This document shows, piece by piece, positions 47,274 to 56,302 of a DNA stretch of 64,000 nt. The notes beneath the pieces are model-generated. The model did no database searches. It was given only the letters and a program-made list of their open reading frames with translations, and had not been told where the DNA came from. The position numbers and the translations under genes are program-made. Source of the stretch: Planctomycetaceae bacterium (GTDB lineage Bacteria; Planctomycetota; Planctomycetia; Pirellulales; Thermoguttaceae); assembly GCA_012719125.1 (NCBI GenBank), contig JAAYAY010000361.1, positions 1 to 64,000 on the forward strand, given 5' to 3'. The first letter of the stretch is position 1; every line of letters begins with the position of its first letter.

Positions 47274-49013
47274 ATGACAACCAGGCAATTGGCCGCCATG
47301 TCGCCCGACGGAGTTTTCTGTACGCCCGACGACGGCCCGATCGGCCCAGCACCAGTGAAGCGTCGGTCTCTGTTCTGCTCCTGGATTGCGTGGGTCCTGC
47401 TGAGTTCCGTCTTCGTCGGGATCCATGCCTGCTGTTCGGGGCTTCTTGTTTACCGGACGGATGACAGTTTTCAGCATTGCAGTGTGGCGGAGAACATCCT
47501 AAGTGGGAATGGGATCGCAACTTCCATTATCCACTTCGATGAGCAGTATCACTGCGGCACACTTCCGGCGCCGCAGACCGTTTTTCCGCCCGGCTACTCG
47601 TTTCTCGTGGCTGCCGTGTCCGCGGGCGGCATCCCGACATGTTATGCGGGATCCCTCGTGTCATTGGTGAGCTATTGGGTCCTGCTGTTTTTGATGCTAC
47701 TGGCCGCCCGGTCGCTGGAGTTCACCGCTACGGCCAGGCGAGTAGTCATGCTGCTTTGCATCGCCAACTGGGTCTGCTGCCAATGGGCGACGGCCGTGCT
47801 GACCGAATCGCTCTTCACCACGTTGGTGCTGGGAGCATTTCTTGTGCTGGCTTATGCCGAGGGCGGGCGATCGAAAACAGGCGGCTATTTCGCCCTGTTG
47901 TTCGCGGGGAGCCTGTTGACCGGCGCCGGCTACTGGGTCCGGCAGGCCGGGTTGTTCACGATCGCTGCCGGCGGCCTGTACTTCTTCGTCAAGCTGTGCC
48001 TCCGCCGTGACCGCAACAGTCTGCTTTCGTGTATCCTCTTCGGCAGCGTCACCGGTGCGCTGATCGCGGCCGGCTTCGTCAGAAACCACATCCTCGGCGG
48101 ATCCTGGATGGGGCAGAGTTCGAAACCGGTTGACAATCCGCTGCTGGGAACCATGTTCCGCCTCGGCCGGTCGTTCCTCCAATTCCTCTTCGCCAACTCG
48201 TGGCATTCCGATTTCTATACGGATCTCGCGCCCGCGGGCTGGTTGGTGCTTGCCCTGCCGATTGTCATGGCGGGCTCGGCCCTGGCAGCGATCGTTCTCT
48301 ACGCGCGGCGAAACCGCGCCCGGTTGAGCGAGAATCTGAACCGCCCATTACCGATGCTTCTCCTCTGTTATCTCGGCGTGTACGGTGCGCTGCTGGCTTA
48401 CGCCGGCAAGACCACGATGATCTCGCTCTCGGCACGGATGTATCTGCCGCCTTATCCGGGCGTGCTCCTGCTGTTGGGGTGCCTGTTTCCACGGGTTTCC
48501 CAGATGGAAGCCGTGGGAACTCTCGGCAAGCCGTCGAAGGCCTTGGTTGCCGTCGCCGTGCTGTGCTTCGTGATCTCTCACGGCGTCGTCCAGAATGTGT
48601 ACCTGGCAAGGCACCCGCTCACCGATCCCGTGGCGACCATTGAGAACTGGCTTTCTGAAAGAACGGACGACGGGACCTCCGTTTCCGCCTGGATCGACGC
48701 CAATATACCCCGCAGCCAACCGATCATGGCTTTGCCCGGCCAATCGACGATCTACATCCTGAAACGAAGCGGCGTCAGTCTGTGCCGACGTTGGTTCAGC
48801 GAACGGGATTGGGACGAACCGCGATTTCGCGAAGTGGCCCGGCACTATGGCATCGGCTACCTGATCGTCCTTCTCCATGACCGGCAAACCGCCATCCTGG
48901 CCGAGGATTCACCGCCGATCGCGGCGCTCCTGGACGGCCGCATCCCGGCTTGGATGTCGATCGTTGTGCGAACGGAGAACTGCCTGATCGTTCGGCTCGA
49001 TCCTGCCGCGTGA
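47274..49013 (+). CDS. GT-C-like polytopic membrane protein
   Basis: Protein of 579 residues with about ten helices (ARSLEFTATARRVVMLLCIA, GGYFALLFAGSLLTGAGYWV, GWLVLALPIVMAGSALAAIV and more). The short first periplasmic loop has YRTDDSFQHCSVAENILSGN, with the acidic Asp-Asp pair expected for GT-C transferases such as ArnT/PMT-type enzymes, and TVFPPGYSFLVAAVS is a familiar segment of that fold. A soluble C-terminal part of about 120 residues contains SAWIDANIPRSQPIMALPGQ. It probably transfers a sugar from a lipid carrier; the acceptor is unknown. Confidence 0.75.
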   Translation: MTTRQLAAMSPDGVFCTPDDGPIGPAPVKRRSLFCSWIAWVLLSSVFVGIHACCSGLLVYRTDDSFQHCSVAENILSGNGIATSIIHFDEQYHCGTLPAPQTVFPPGYSFLVAAVSAGGIPTCYAGSLVSLVSYWVLLFLMLLAARSLEFTATARRVVMLLCIANWVCCQWATAVLTESLFTTLVLGAFLVLAYAEGGRSKTGGYFALLFAGSLLTGAGYWVRQAGLFTIAAGGLYFFVKLCLRRDRNSLLSCILFGSVTGALIAAGFVRNHILGGSWMGQSSKPVDNPLLGTMFRLGRSFLQFLFANSWHSDFYTDLAPAGWLVLALPIVMAGSALAAIVLYARRNRARLSENLNRPLPMLLLCYLGVYGALLAYAGKTTMISLSARMYLPPYPGVLLLLGCLFPRVSQMEAVGTLGKPSKALVAVAVLCFVISHGVVQNVYLARHPLTDPVATIENWLSERTDDGTSVSAWIDANIPRSQPIMALPGQSTIYILKRSGVSLCRRWFSERDWDEPRFREVARHYGIGYLIVLLHDRQTAILAEDSPPIAALLDGRIPAWMSIVVRTENCLIVRLDPAA

Positions 49014-49507
49014 GTCCGGCGGTCGGAATCTCCGATCGGCGGCAGGGAAAAAACCGGAAATCCGGCGATCCGATTCAAGTTTGGGCTCGTAGAGTTGAAG
49101 AAGGAACACGCACGTTGCGAAATCGCATCTCCGCGAATCGCCGTGTCGCGTTTCTGCATCGCCGATCACCACTGCAGAGGGTGCTGGCAGGTTTACCTGC
49201 ACAAATCAAACCCCCTATCTTCTCGCTGCCGAGAAACTCGCTTCTTGCCCCACTTGCGCAACCTATAGTTGCGCGAGCCAACGGACCGGCTGATTCGATG
49301 TGGGCGCGTCGAAGGCAATGCCCTGCCGCGCGGTTCACGTCGTCGGCTTCCTCGTCCAATTTCCGTCCGCCGCGACTCGCCGGTCATTGGCGCCAGTAGA
49401 CACCCCTGTATCATGGGACGGCGTTCGCCGTTCGGCGCAAGTCTGTTCGCAGATCGTTTCTCTCGTCAATGCGACTGGTTTGCGCACACAACTGAGGAGT
49501 CAGCACC
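49014..49507. other. Long 5' region of the subtilase gene with a 19-bp perfect palindrome
   Basis: No gene is supported in this 494-bp region. At 49256-49274 there is a perfect palindrome, GCGCAAC CTATA GTTGCGC, suitable as a dimeric regulator site or small hairpin, about 234 nt before the subtilase start. Upstream of the ATG (49508) I see only GAGGAG at about 49495-49500, a usable ribosome site. Promoter elements could not be placed. Confidence 0.6.
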
Positions 49508-52159
49508 ATGCGTTTGCCGCGCCGACGCTCCGGCACGTACCGCACCGCGCGTTTCGAGACGTTCGAACCGCGCGTCGTGCTGTCTGCCAACGCGACGACC
49601 GACCTCGCCGCCGATCAGATCGTCCAGTCTTCCATTTCAAACCCCTTTGGGTCGACCACTCTTGACGGACATGACCTGACCGGCTTGACCGAGGCGCTGA
49701 GCAACTACGACTTCACCGGCGAAGGGCAGACGGTCGTCATCATTGACTCGGGCGTGGCCTATACCCACGCGGCTCTCGGCGGCGGCCTCGGCGATGAATA
49801 CACGGTGGTCGGCGGCTGGGATTTCACCGAAGAAAACGACGCCGACCCCTACGACGACGGGCCCTTCGGATCCCACGGCACGCACGTGGCAGGCATCATC
49901 GCCTCCAACGACTCGGACTATCCGGGCATCGCACCCGGCGTGGATCTCGTTGCCCTGCGCGTGTTCAACGACGCCGGCCAGACGCAACTCAGTTGGGTCG
50001 AGAACGCCCTTCGGTGGGTCCACACGCACCGCGACTCGTTCGCCAATCCGATCACCACGGTCAATCTTTCCATGGGGTTGTTCACCAACACGCTGACCCC
50101 GCCGGACGGAGCCGTACTCGAGGACGAATTGGCCCAACTCGCCGCGGACGGGATATTCGTCACCGCGGCCGCCGGCAACGGATTCACTCAGTTCGAAGAG
50201 CCCGGACTCAGCTACCCGGCATCCAGTCCTTATGTCACCGCGGTGGGATCGGTCGATTCGACGGGCGACTTGAGCTACTTCACTCAGCGCGATACGTCGA
50301 TGCTGGCCGCCCCCGGTCGGAGCGTCACCAGCACCGTTCCCGACTACATCGGCAATCGCAACGGCATCGACGACGACTTCGCCCAGTACTCGGGCACGAG
50401 CATGGCCTCGCCCTACGTAGCCGGGGCCGCCGTTCTCGTGCGAGAAGCCTACGCTTTCGCCGGCTATACGGACGTCTCTGCCGAAACGATCTACTCGACG
50501 CTCTACAATTCGGCCGACAGCGTCTACGATTCGGCCACCGGTGCGGCGTATCGCCGGCTTAACATCGCCAGCGCCATCGAATCCGTTCTGGCCCAGAAAA
50601 ACCCCGGCTCGACGCCCGCCCCCGATCCGCCGGCCTCGCCGACGCTTCCCCAGCCGGTCGCCGTCGACCAGGCCGAACTGGCCAACCAGATCGTTTCGCC
50701 CAGCGGCCAGGTCTACGGTTTCACGGCCGCCAATGCGGGGATATTCACCGTCGAAGCCTTCTTCCAGCACGGCCGCGGCGACGTCGACCTGGAGCTGATC
50801 GACTCGGCCGGCCGGACTCTGGGGGCGAGCACTTCCAGCACGAACAACGAACGGATCGACATAACGGTATCGGCCGGGCAGACGGTCTATCTCCGCGTGA
50901 CGACATCGGGCGGCCTGACCAATAGCGACGTCGATCTCCGCGTCACCAACCTGGTGACCATCGAGGGGACCACGCTCCTCGTGCGGGGCACCGCCGGCGC
51001 CGACCAGTTCAGCTTCGTCGCCGACTCGGTCTACCGCGTCACGATCAACGGCGTGGATTACGAGATGAGCGGCGACTCGATCACCCGTCTCCAGTTTGAC
51101 GGCCTGGCCGGCTCGGATGCGGCAATCCTTTACGGCACCAATGATTCTGATTCTGCCGCACTCCGAGTCGGCTCGGCCGACCTTTCCGGCTCCGGCTACT
51201 CGGCCTCGGTGACCAATACGGAATCGATCGAAGTCGACGGGCGCGGCGGCGTCGACACGGCTTCTCTTGAAGACTCGCCGGGCGACGACAGTTTCACCGC
51301 TGCGCCCGACTATGCGGCGATGACCGGCACGGGGTTCTCGCTGGTCGCCAGGCAGTTCGAGATCGTCCACGGCTATGCCCGCAACGGCGGCGTCGATGAG
51401 GCAAGTCTCATTGATTCGGTGGGCGACGACCTGTTCGTCGGAACGCCGGAATACGGCCGGATGATCGGCGACGGCTTCATGCTCCGCGCGAAGCTGTTCG
51501 AGTTCGTTCACGCCTATGCGCGGAACGGCGGCAACGACCGGGCCCGGTTCACGGGGTCGCAGTCGGCCGACGTCGTCATTTCCACGCCGGTTTACACGCG
51601 TATCATCACCAGCGACAGCACCACTCGCTTCAAGTTCTTCGACAGTATCGATGTGGCGAGCGGCGGCGGCACCGATCGCGCGTATCTGAGCGATTCCGCA
51701 GGGAACGACACGTTCGTGACCCGGCCCGGAATCTCCACCTTGACGAATGCCGACTCTGTGAAAACGCTACGCGGTTTCACGCAGGTGACGGCCACGGCCG
51801 GGGCGGGCGGCGTCGATACGGCCGTCTTCTATGACTCGGCCGGCGCCGATGCCTTCTTTGCCGACAGCTCCGAAGTGCGATTGTCCGGCACCGACTTCGA
51901 TCACCGCGCTCGGGGCTTCCAGAACATCACCGCCCGTGCCAGCAGCGGCTACGATCAGGCGACCCTGTTCGACTCGGCCCTCAACGACCAGTTCAGCGCC
52001 TCGGGCAACGGCGCCCAACTGCACAGCTCGGCCCTTGTCACCTGGGTCTTCGATTTCGACCGAGTGTGCGCCGTGAGCGACTCGGGCGGGAACGACACCG
52101 CCGAACTCGACGCCGTCGACTACATCCTCCAGGTTTCGGGCGCGTGGCAGCAGGAATAG
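49508..52159 (+). CDS. Surface subtilase with LEPR-type N-terminus and repeat-rich C-terminal half
   Basis: S8-family serine protease of 883 residues. The basic N-terminus ends with RFETFEPRVVLSANATT, matching the planctomycete LEPR-XLL sorting motif. The catalytic domain, residues about 65-360, has Asp80 in TVVIIDSGVAYTH, His123 in GSHGTHVAGI, Asn224 in TAAAGNG and Ser298 in YSGTSMASPYVAG; the triad is complete. A Pro-rich linker leads to a beta-sandwich like bacterial pre-peptidase C-terminal domains (about 390-490). Then come about six repeats of 55-60 residues, with the theme DSxGDDxFxxxP, YxxMxGxGF and FExVxxYARNGGxD. The repeats resemble Ca-binding or adhesive surface repeats. The ATG start has GAGGAG upstream. 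Confidence 0.92.
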   Translation: MRLPRRRSGTYRTARFETFEPRVVLSANATTDLAADQIVQSSISNPFGSTTLDGHDLTGLTEALSNYDFTGEGQTVVIIDSGVAYTHAALGGGLGDEYTVVGGWDFTEENDADPYDDGPFGSHGTHVAGIIASNDSDYPGIAPGVDLVALRVFNDAGQTQLSWVENALRWVHTHRDSFANPITTVNLSMGLFTNTLTPPDGAVLEDELAQLAADGIFVTAAAGNGFTQFEEPGLSYPASSPYVTAVGSVDSTGDLSYFTQRDTSMLAAPGRSVTSTVPDYIGNRNGIDDDFAQYSGTSMASPYVAGAAVLVREAYAFAGYTDVSAETIYSTLYNSADSVYDSATGAAYRRLNIASAIESVLAQKNPGSTPAPDPPASPTLPQPVAVDQAELANQIVSPSGQVYGFTAANAGIFTVEAFFQHGRGDVDLELIDSAGRTLGASTSSTNNERIDITVSAGQTVYLRVTTSGGLTNSDVDLRVTNLVTIEGTTLLVRGTAGADQFSFVADSVYRVTINGVDYEMSGDSITRLQFDGLAGSDAAILYGTNDSDSAALRVGSADLSGSGYSASVTNTESIEVDGRGGVDTASLEDSPGDDSFTAAPDYAAMTGTGFSLVARQFEIVHGYARNGGVDEASLIDSVGDDLFVGTPEYGRMIGDGFMLRAKLFEFVHAYARNGGNDRARFTGSQSADVVISTPVYTRIITSDSTTRFKFFDSIDVASGGGTDRAYLSDSAGNDTFVTRPGISTLTNADSVKTLRGFTQVTATAGAGGVDTAVFYDSAGADAFFADSSEVRLSGTDFDHRARGFQNITARASSGYDQATLFDSALNDQFSASGNGAQLHSSALVTWVFDFDRVCAVSDSGGNDTAELDAVDYILQVSGAWQQE

Positions 52160-52467
52160 TGGAGTCGGCAGACAACGCCTTCCCTCCTCCGCCCTGCCCC
52201 GCAGTCTCCCGGTCTCGTTTGGGCTCCACTTGCTCCCGCCACACAATCCCACGATCGCATTCGGCGGTTCTTGGACCGTCATTCCCGCGAAGGCGGGAAT
52301 CCAGTGCCGTTTGCCGAGTGTCTGGATTCCCGCCTTCGCGGGAATGACGGATGGGAGAGCGGGAATGACACACGGGACGGCCGGCTCGGAACCATGCTTG
52401 TGGCAATCACGCAAAGCCATTTAGAATGGGCGTGGGCAACACCCCTGCTTCCTCAAGAGGGTCAATC
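52160..52467. other. Spacer with REP-like palindrome copy 2
   Basis: It contains the palindrome 52275-52350 and no gene. The remainder is ordinary GC-rich spacer; AGAGGG about 7 nt before 52468 is a weak ribosome site for the next gene. Confidence 0.6.
52275..52350. repeat. REP-like palindrome, copy 2
   Basis: Arms ACCGTCATTCCCGCGAAGGC then GGGAATCCAG, and CTGGATTCCCGCCTTCGCGG then GAATGACGG. They are near perfect over about 33 nt with a short loop. Same family as 47047-47122. Confidence 0.9.
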
Positions 52468-54501
52468 ATGTTCCGCACAGTACCGTTGGCGTCTGTCAGG
52501 CCAAGAAATCTGGATGACGACCGGCAACAAGGCTTCTTTCGCCTTCCAACCCGTCGTTCGCGATCGTGTACCGTCCGGATGCAACTGGGAATCATCTTCC
52601 TCGCATGTTTCTGGCTCACGGCGATCCTCAGCCAGTCCACGTCGGCGCAGCTTCCCATGCGAGAAGTCGAGCCGGAGGTTACCGAGGATGCCCTGCTGAA
52701 CCCGGGCATGGGTCTCTACCTCCAGTGCGGCGGCCGGTTTCAGCCCGTGCCCGAAGATGCCTGGTATCGCCGCACCGCCAACATTGCCTACTACCGGCCA
52801 TGTTGGGTCGACGTAGAACCGGAAGAGGGCACCGACCTGGCAGCCTACTTCGACCCGATCTTCGAATACTGGGTCACTCAGCGCGGTGAACGGGTTGCCT
52901 TTCGGGTGATGGCCGAATCGGTCAGCAGCCGGGATCGCTACGTCACACCGCAATGGTTGTTCGACAAGGGAGTGCCGTCCGTCGTTCACCATAACGGTAA
53001 CGGCGATGAACAGATCGACCCCATCTTCTGGACTCCCGAGTACCTCGACCAGTGCTGCCGGTTCATCGAGCGGATGGGGGCGTGTCTCGACGGGCGTCCC
53101 GGGCTGGAGTTCGTGGATATCGGCATGATCGGCGAATGGGGAGAGATGCATCTGGGTTTGCACATCCCGGGCCGTTGGACCAGCGAGCAACTCCACGAAA
53201 CCGGCTTCACCCACGCCAGGTATGTGGCCGCCTACCGGCGAATCATCGACTCCTTTGCCGAAGCCTTTCCCCACACCCGCGTATTCCTCAACGTGGGCGA
53301 CTACCGCGAAATCAATGAGTACGCGGCCATCCGCGGGATTCACTTCCGCCAGGACGGGCTCAAACCATCCGGCCCGAGTGCCAACGTGGGCGAGCGGTTC
53401 TATGTGCCCTGGTCGCGCCGCGGCGTCGTCTGCAACTATGAGTTCCACAGCTCCATCCAGGCGATGAAGGAGAAGGGCTGGGACCTGCACGAAACGATCC
53501 TCAAAGGTCTGGAGGCCCCGATCAGCTACCTCAACACGAACATTTATAGCGTCACCGGCCTGGCAAACGCCTCCGAGGAAGCAAAACGAGAACTGACACT
53601 CGCCGCGAGCCGGATCGGTTTTCGCTTTGCACCGACGCGTATCCGTTACCTCGAGCGATTTCACGTTGCCCCCGGACGACCTGCACGCGTTCTGGTGAAT
53701 CACACTTGGACCAATCGTGGTGTCGCCCCCTGCTACGAAAGCTACGCCTTGCGGTTCTCGCTGGTCGACGCTGCCGGAAAACGCGTGGCGGAATCGGTCT
53801 GTTTCCCAACGGTACCAACGTCCGAATGGTGGCCCGGGAGTGAAATCGAGTTGGCATCTGTCGCGTCGTTCGAGCCGGATGTGGCGCCGGGAGAGTACAC
53901 CCTGAAGATCGGCATGTTCTTGCCGGAGAAGCCCGGTTCCGAGATCCAACTGGCGATCGAAGGCCGCGGCACCGACGGCCAGTATCCTCTCGGGCCGATC
54001 CTGGCCCTCGCGGCCTGGTGGGAACCACACGGAGTATATGCCGAAGATTTTCAGTCGAAGGCATCGGAGTGGCGTCCCTCGGCGGGGATGACCCTGGCCG
54101 TCGCCCCCGATCCTGACGACAATCGTGAGCGGTGCCTCTTGCTCACCGGCAGCCAGGACGACGCGTGGGGCTTCGCCGCGGTCGACGTGCCCGAAGACAT
54201 CCAGCCCGGCGGCAAGTACCGCCTGACCTGCCGAATGCGGGTCGACGAGTTGGATGCCCGTATCACTCCCAGCTTGAAACTGGGAGTGGCCGACGGTGAC
54301 GGCAACCACCTCGCCAACCACAACACGCCGCCTTACGACATGAAGCGTCCCGGAACCTGGCAGACCCTGTCGACCGTTTTCACCGTCGATCCGCAGGCTG
54401 CCCGAGGCGTCATCTCCTTGGAAAAGGGGGGCAGGACGCGGATCGGCAGCATCCGAATCGGGTTGGACGACGTGCGGCTGGAACTACTGGAGGGGCTTTG
54501 A
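52468..54501 (+). CDS. Secreted DUF4832-type glycosidase-like protein
   Basis: Protein of 677 residues. I use ATG 52468 with a weak AGAGGG site; ATG 52579, directly before the hydrophobic signal segment (GIIFLACFWLTAILSQSTSA), is also possible. The body fits DUF4874/DUF4832-type TIM-barrel proteins: TEDALLNPGMGLYLQCGGRF, NIAYYRPCWVDVEPEEGTDL, FVDIGMIGEWGEMH (a glycosidase-like acid pair region) and PISYLNTNIYSVTGLA. A beta-sandwich follows (PARVLVNHTWTNRGVAPCYE), and a C-terminal carbohydrate-binding-like domain (WGFAAVDVPEDIQPGGKYRL). It is probably periplasmic or extracellular; activity is unproven. Confidence 0.75.
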   Translation: MFRTVPLASVRPRNLDDDRQQGFFRLPTRRSRSCTVRMQLGIIFLACFWLTAILSQSTSAQLPMREVEPEVTEDALLNPGMGLYLQCGGRFQPVPEDAWYRRTANIAYYRPCWVDVEPEEGTDLAAYFDPIFEYWVTQRGERVAFRVMAESVSSRDRYVTPQWLFDKGVPSVVHHNGNGDEQIDPIFWTPEYLDQCCRFIERMGACLDGRPGLEFVDIGMIGEWGEMHLGLHIPGRWTSEQLHETGFTHARYVAAYRRIIDSFAEAFPHTRVFLNVGDYREINEYAAIRGIHFRQDGLKPSGPSANVGERFYVPWSRRGVVCNYEFHSSIQAMKEKGWDLHETILKGLEAPISYLNTNIYSVTGLANASEEAKRELTLAASRIGFRFAPTRIRYLERFHVAPGRPARVLVNHTWTNRGVAPCYESYALRFSLVDAAGKRVAESVCFPTVPTSEWWPGSEIELASVASFEPDVAPGEYTLKIGMFLPEKPGSEIQLAIEGRGTDGQYPLGPILALAAWWEPHGVYAEDFQSKASEWRPSAGMTLAVAPDPDDNRERCLLLTGSQDDAWGFAAVDVPEDIQPGGKYRLTCRMRVDELDARITPSLKLGVADGDGNHLANHNTPPYDMKRPGTWQTLSTVFTVDPQAARGVISLEKGGRTRIGSIRIGLDDVRLELLEGL

Positions 54502-54733
54502 GGGAGACTATTGAGGCCAGCAAATTCGTTGCCGGGGAGAAACATGGACTCGCCCCGAATTGCCCAAATTGCTTGCTTGCAGAACTGCCGTCTGCGAGAA
54601 TCGAGCCGAACGAGGACCTTGAGCGAAGTTACTGATCTACGGGTCCTCGTGTCTTGGATGAGCAGTTCGTGGTACAGAAAATGGGGCATTCGTTGTCGGC
54701 CCCGTTCCTTGACTCGTTAGGGATCCACCTCTC

Positions 54734-56152
54734 ATGATCACCTGCATCAAACGACAGTTGTTGAACAACTTCTTGCGACAAATCAACGCGGGGCGTACGG
54801 CCCTGTTTCTCTGCGGCCTGCTGCTGGCCCTGGTCACAACTCTTTCTGTAGTCGGCGCCGAAACTGCGACAGTTCCCCAACCTTTGCCGGCATTCACCGG
54901 TCCGCACCTGGCCGATTACGACAGCGAACCCCGCCGTTCGGACGGACGCGTCGATATCGATGCACTGCTGACGCGATTGAAGGAACTCCGAGTCACCACC
55001 TACTACTGGCTCGTGTGGCACGCATCGACCGACTGGGACGATCTGAAGCTCTTCCTGCCCAAGGCGCGTGAGGCGGGCATTTCCGTCTGGGTCTACCTCG
55101 TGCCGCCCAGCGAGAGTCCGCCCAACTTCGGACGTTGGTACTCCGAACCCTTTCGGCTCGATTACCCGCGTTGGGCCGAGGAGATTGCCAAGTTATCCAC
55201 GGAGCACCCGAACCTGACGGCCTGGGTCATCGACGACTTCGGCGCCAATCGCCGGTTCTTCACCCCCGACTACGTTCGGCAAATGCAGCAGCGAGCCAAG
55301 CAGGTCAATCCGCAGTTGGCCTTCCTACCGTTGCTGTATTCCGACGACCTGCAAGGCACGCTGGTTTCGGATTACCACGAAGTTGTCGACGGCGCGGTCG
55401 TCGCTTATCTGCTCGATCGCGAGGAGATCGACTGGGCATGGGCCGTGCTCAACGACGCGACGGTCGCCGTCCCCGGCGAGTTGAGCTATCCCTGGGGCAC
55501 GCCCTCGAAGGCGGGCGAGTATGTGGCAGCCGCTCAGGCGGCAAAGGTGCTGCCGGCCGACAAGTGTTTGATCCGATTCCGCGAGCGCGACGACTTCACG
55601 GCCGACACGGCCGGTTACCACTTCAAGCAACTGCTCATCGACGACGAGGTCGTATGGGAACAGGACGTTGCGGGCGGCACTCCCAAATGGCAACCGATCG
55701 AGGTCGACGTCAGCCAGCAGGTGCGAGGCAAGAGAAGTGTCCGAGTGGGATTTCGCCTGATCGACAAGCGTGGAGTCAGCAACTTTGGAGTCCGCTGGCG
55801 CGTGAGCGAGCTTGAAACCGAAGGCCTGCAACTGGGAGCCGGCTTGGACGAGGCCGGAACCTGGCAAGTCACTCGGCAAGGCGCCTTCGAGACCGGTTTC
55901 GCGGCCGATCCGAAGGCCGGTCAGCGACGATTCCACCTTCCTTTCATCTCGATGACGGCCGGCACCCTGTCCGACTACCGCAAACGGCACGGCGAGCCGG
56001 CCACGCCGCAGGCCGTTGCCGACCTGTTGCGAGTCTCGCTGCAAGCCTGGCGCGACGGCAAGTGCGACGGCGTCGTGACCTATTGCCTCGATAAGAGACC
56101 GGGCAGCGACGTTTTTGAGGCGGCCAAGGAGGCCTTCCACGAATTCCGATGA
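54734..56152 (+). CDS. Secreted TIM-barrel-like protein of unknown function
   Basis: Protein of 472 residues. An N-terminal membrane/signal segment (ALFLCGLLLALVTTLSVVGA) follows about 22 polar residues. Residues about 65-280 look like a partial (beta/alpha)8 barrel: LLTRLKELRVTTYYWLVWHA, REAGISVWVYLVPPSESPPN, LTAWVIDDFGANRRFFTPDY. The DDFG acid pair sits where glycoside hydrolases have catalytic residues. A beta-sandwich insert (KWQPIEVDVSQQVRGKRSVR) and an Arg-rich C-terminal helix follow. No known family was recognised. It lies between the DUF4832 and Gfo/Idh genes, so a glycan role is likely but only inferred. Confidence 0.65.
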   Translation: MITCIKRQLLNNFLRQINAGRTALFLCGLLLALVTTLSVVGAETATVPQPLPAFTGPHLADYDSEPRRSDGRVDIDALLTRLKELRVTTYYWLVWHASTDWDDLKLFLPKAREAGISVWVYLVPPSESPPNFGRWYSEPFRLDYPRWAEEIAKLSTEHPNLTAWVIDDFGANRRFFTPDYVRQMQQRAKQVNPQLAFLPLLYSDDLQGTLVSDYHEVVDGAVVAYLLDREEIDWAWAVLNDATVAVPGELSYPWGTPSKAGEYVAAAQAAKVLPADKCLIRFRERDDFTADTAGYHFKQLLIDDEVVWEQDVAGGTPKWQPIEVDVSQQVRGKRSVRVGFRLIDKRGVSNFGVRWRVSELETEGLQLGAGLDEAGTWQVTRQGAFETGFAADPKAGQRRFHLPFISMTAGTLSDYRKRHGEPATPQAVADLLRVSLQAWRDGKCDGVVTYCLDKRPGSDVFEAAKEAFHEFR

Positions 56153-56302
56153 AACAGGTCCGGCCCGTAGTCGAAACGATACCCCGGCGCAATCTTCATC
56201 AGCTTGATTTCTCCGGTCGCGCACCATAGGATAGGGCCCGTTTTCACCGCTTGTACACAACCACATTGGGTTAAGGCCCTTCACCTTCAAGCAGGTTTCC
56301 CC

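Noticed and set aside
31496-49013. Exosortase / PEP-CTERM system
   Set aside because: The AsnB-type gene and glycosyltransferases invite this, but no exosortase-like membrane protease or PEP-CTERM tail is seen.
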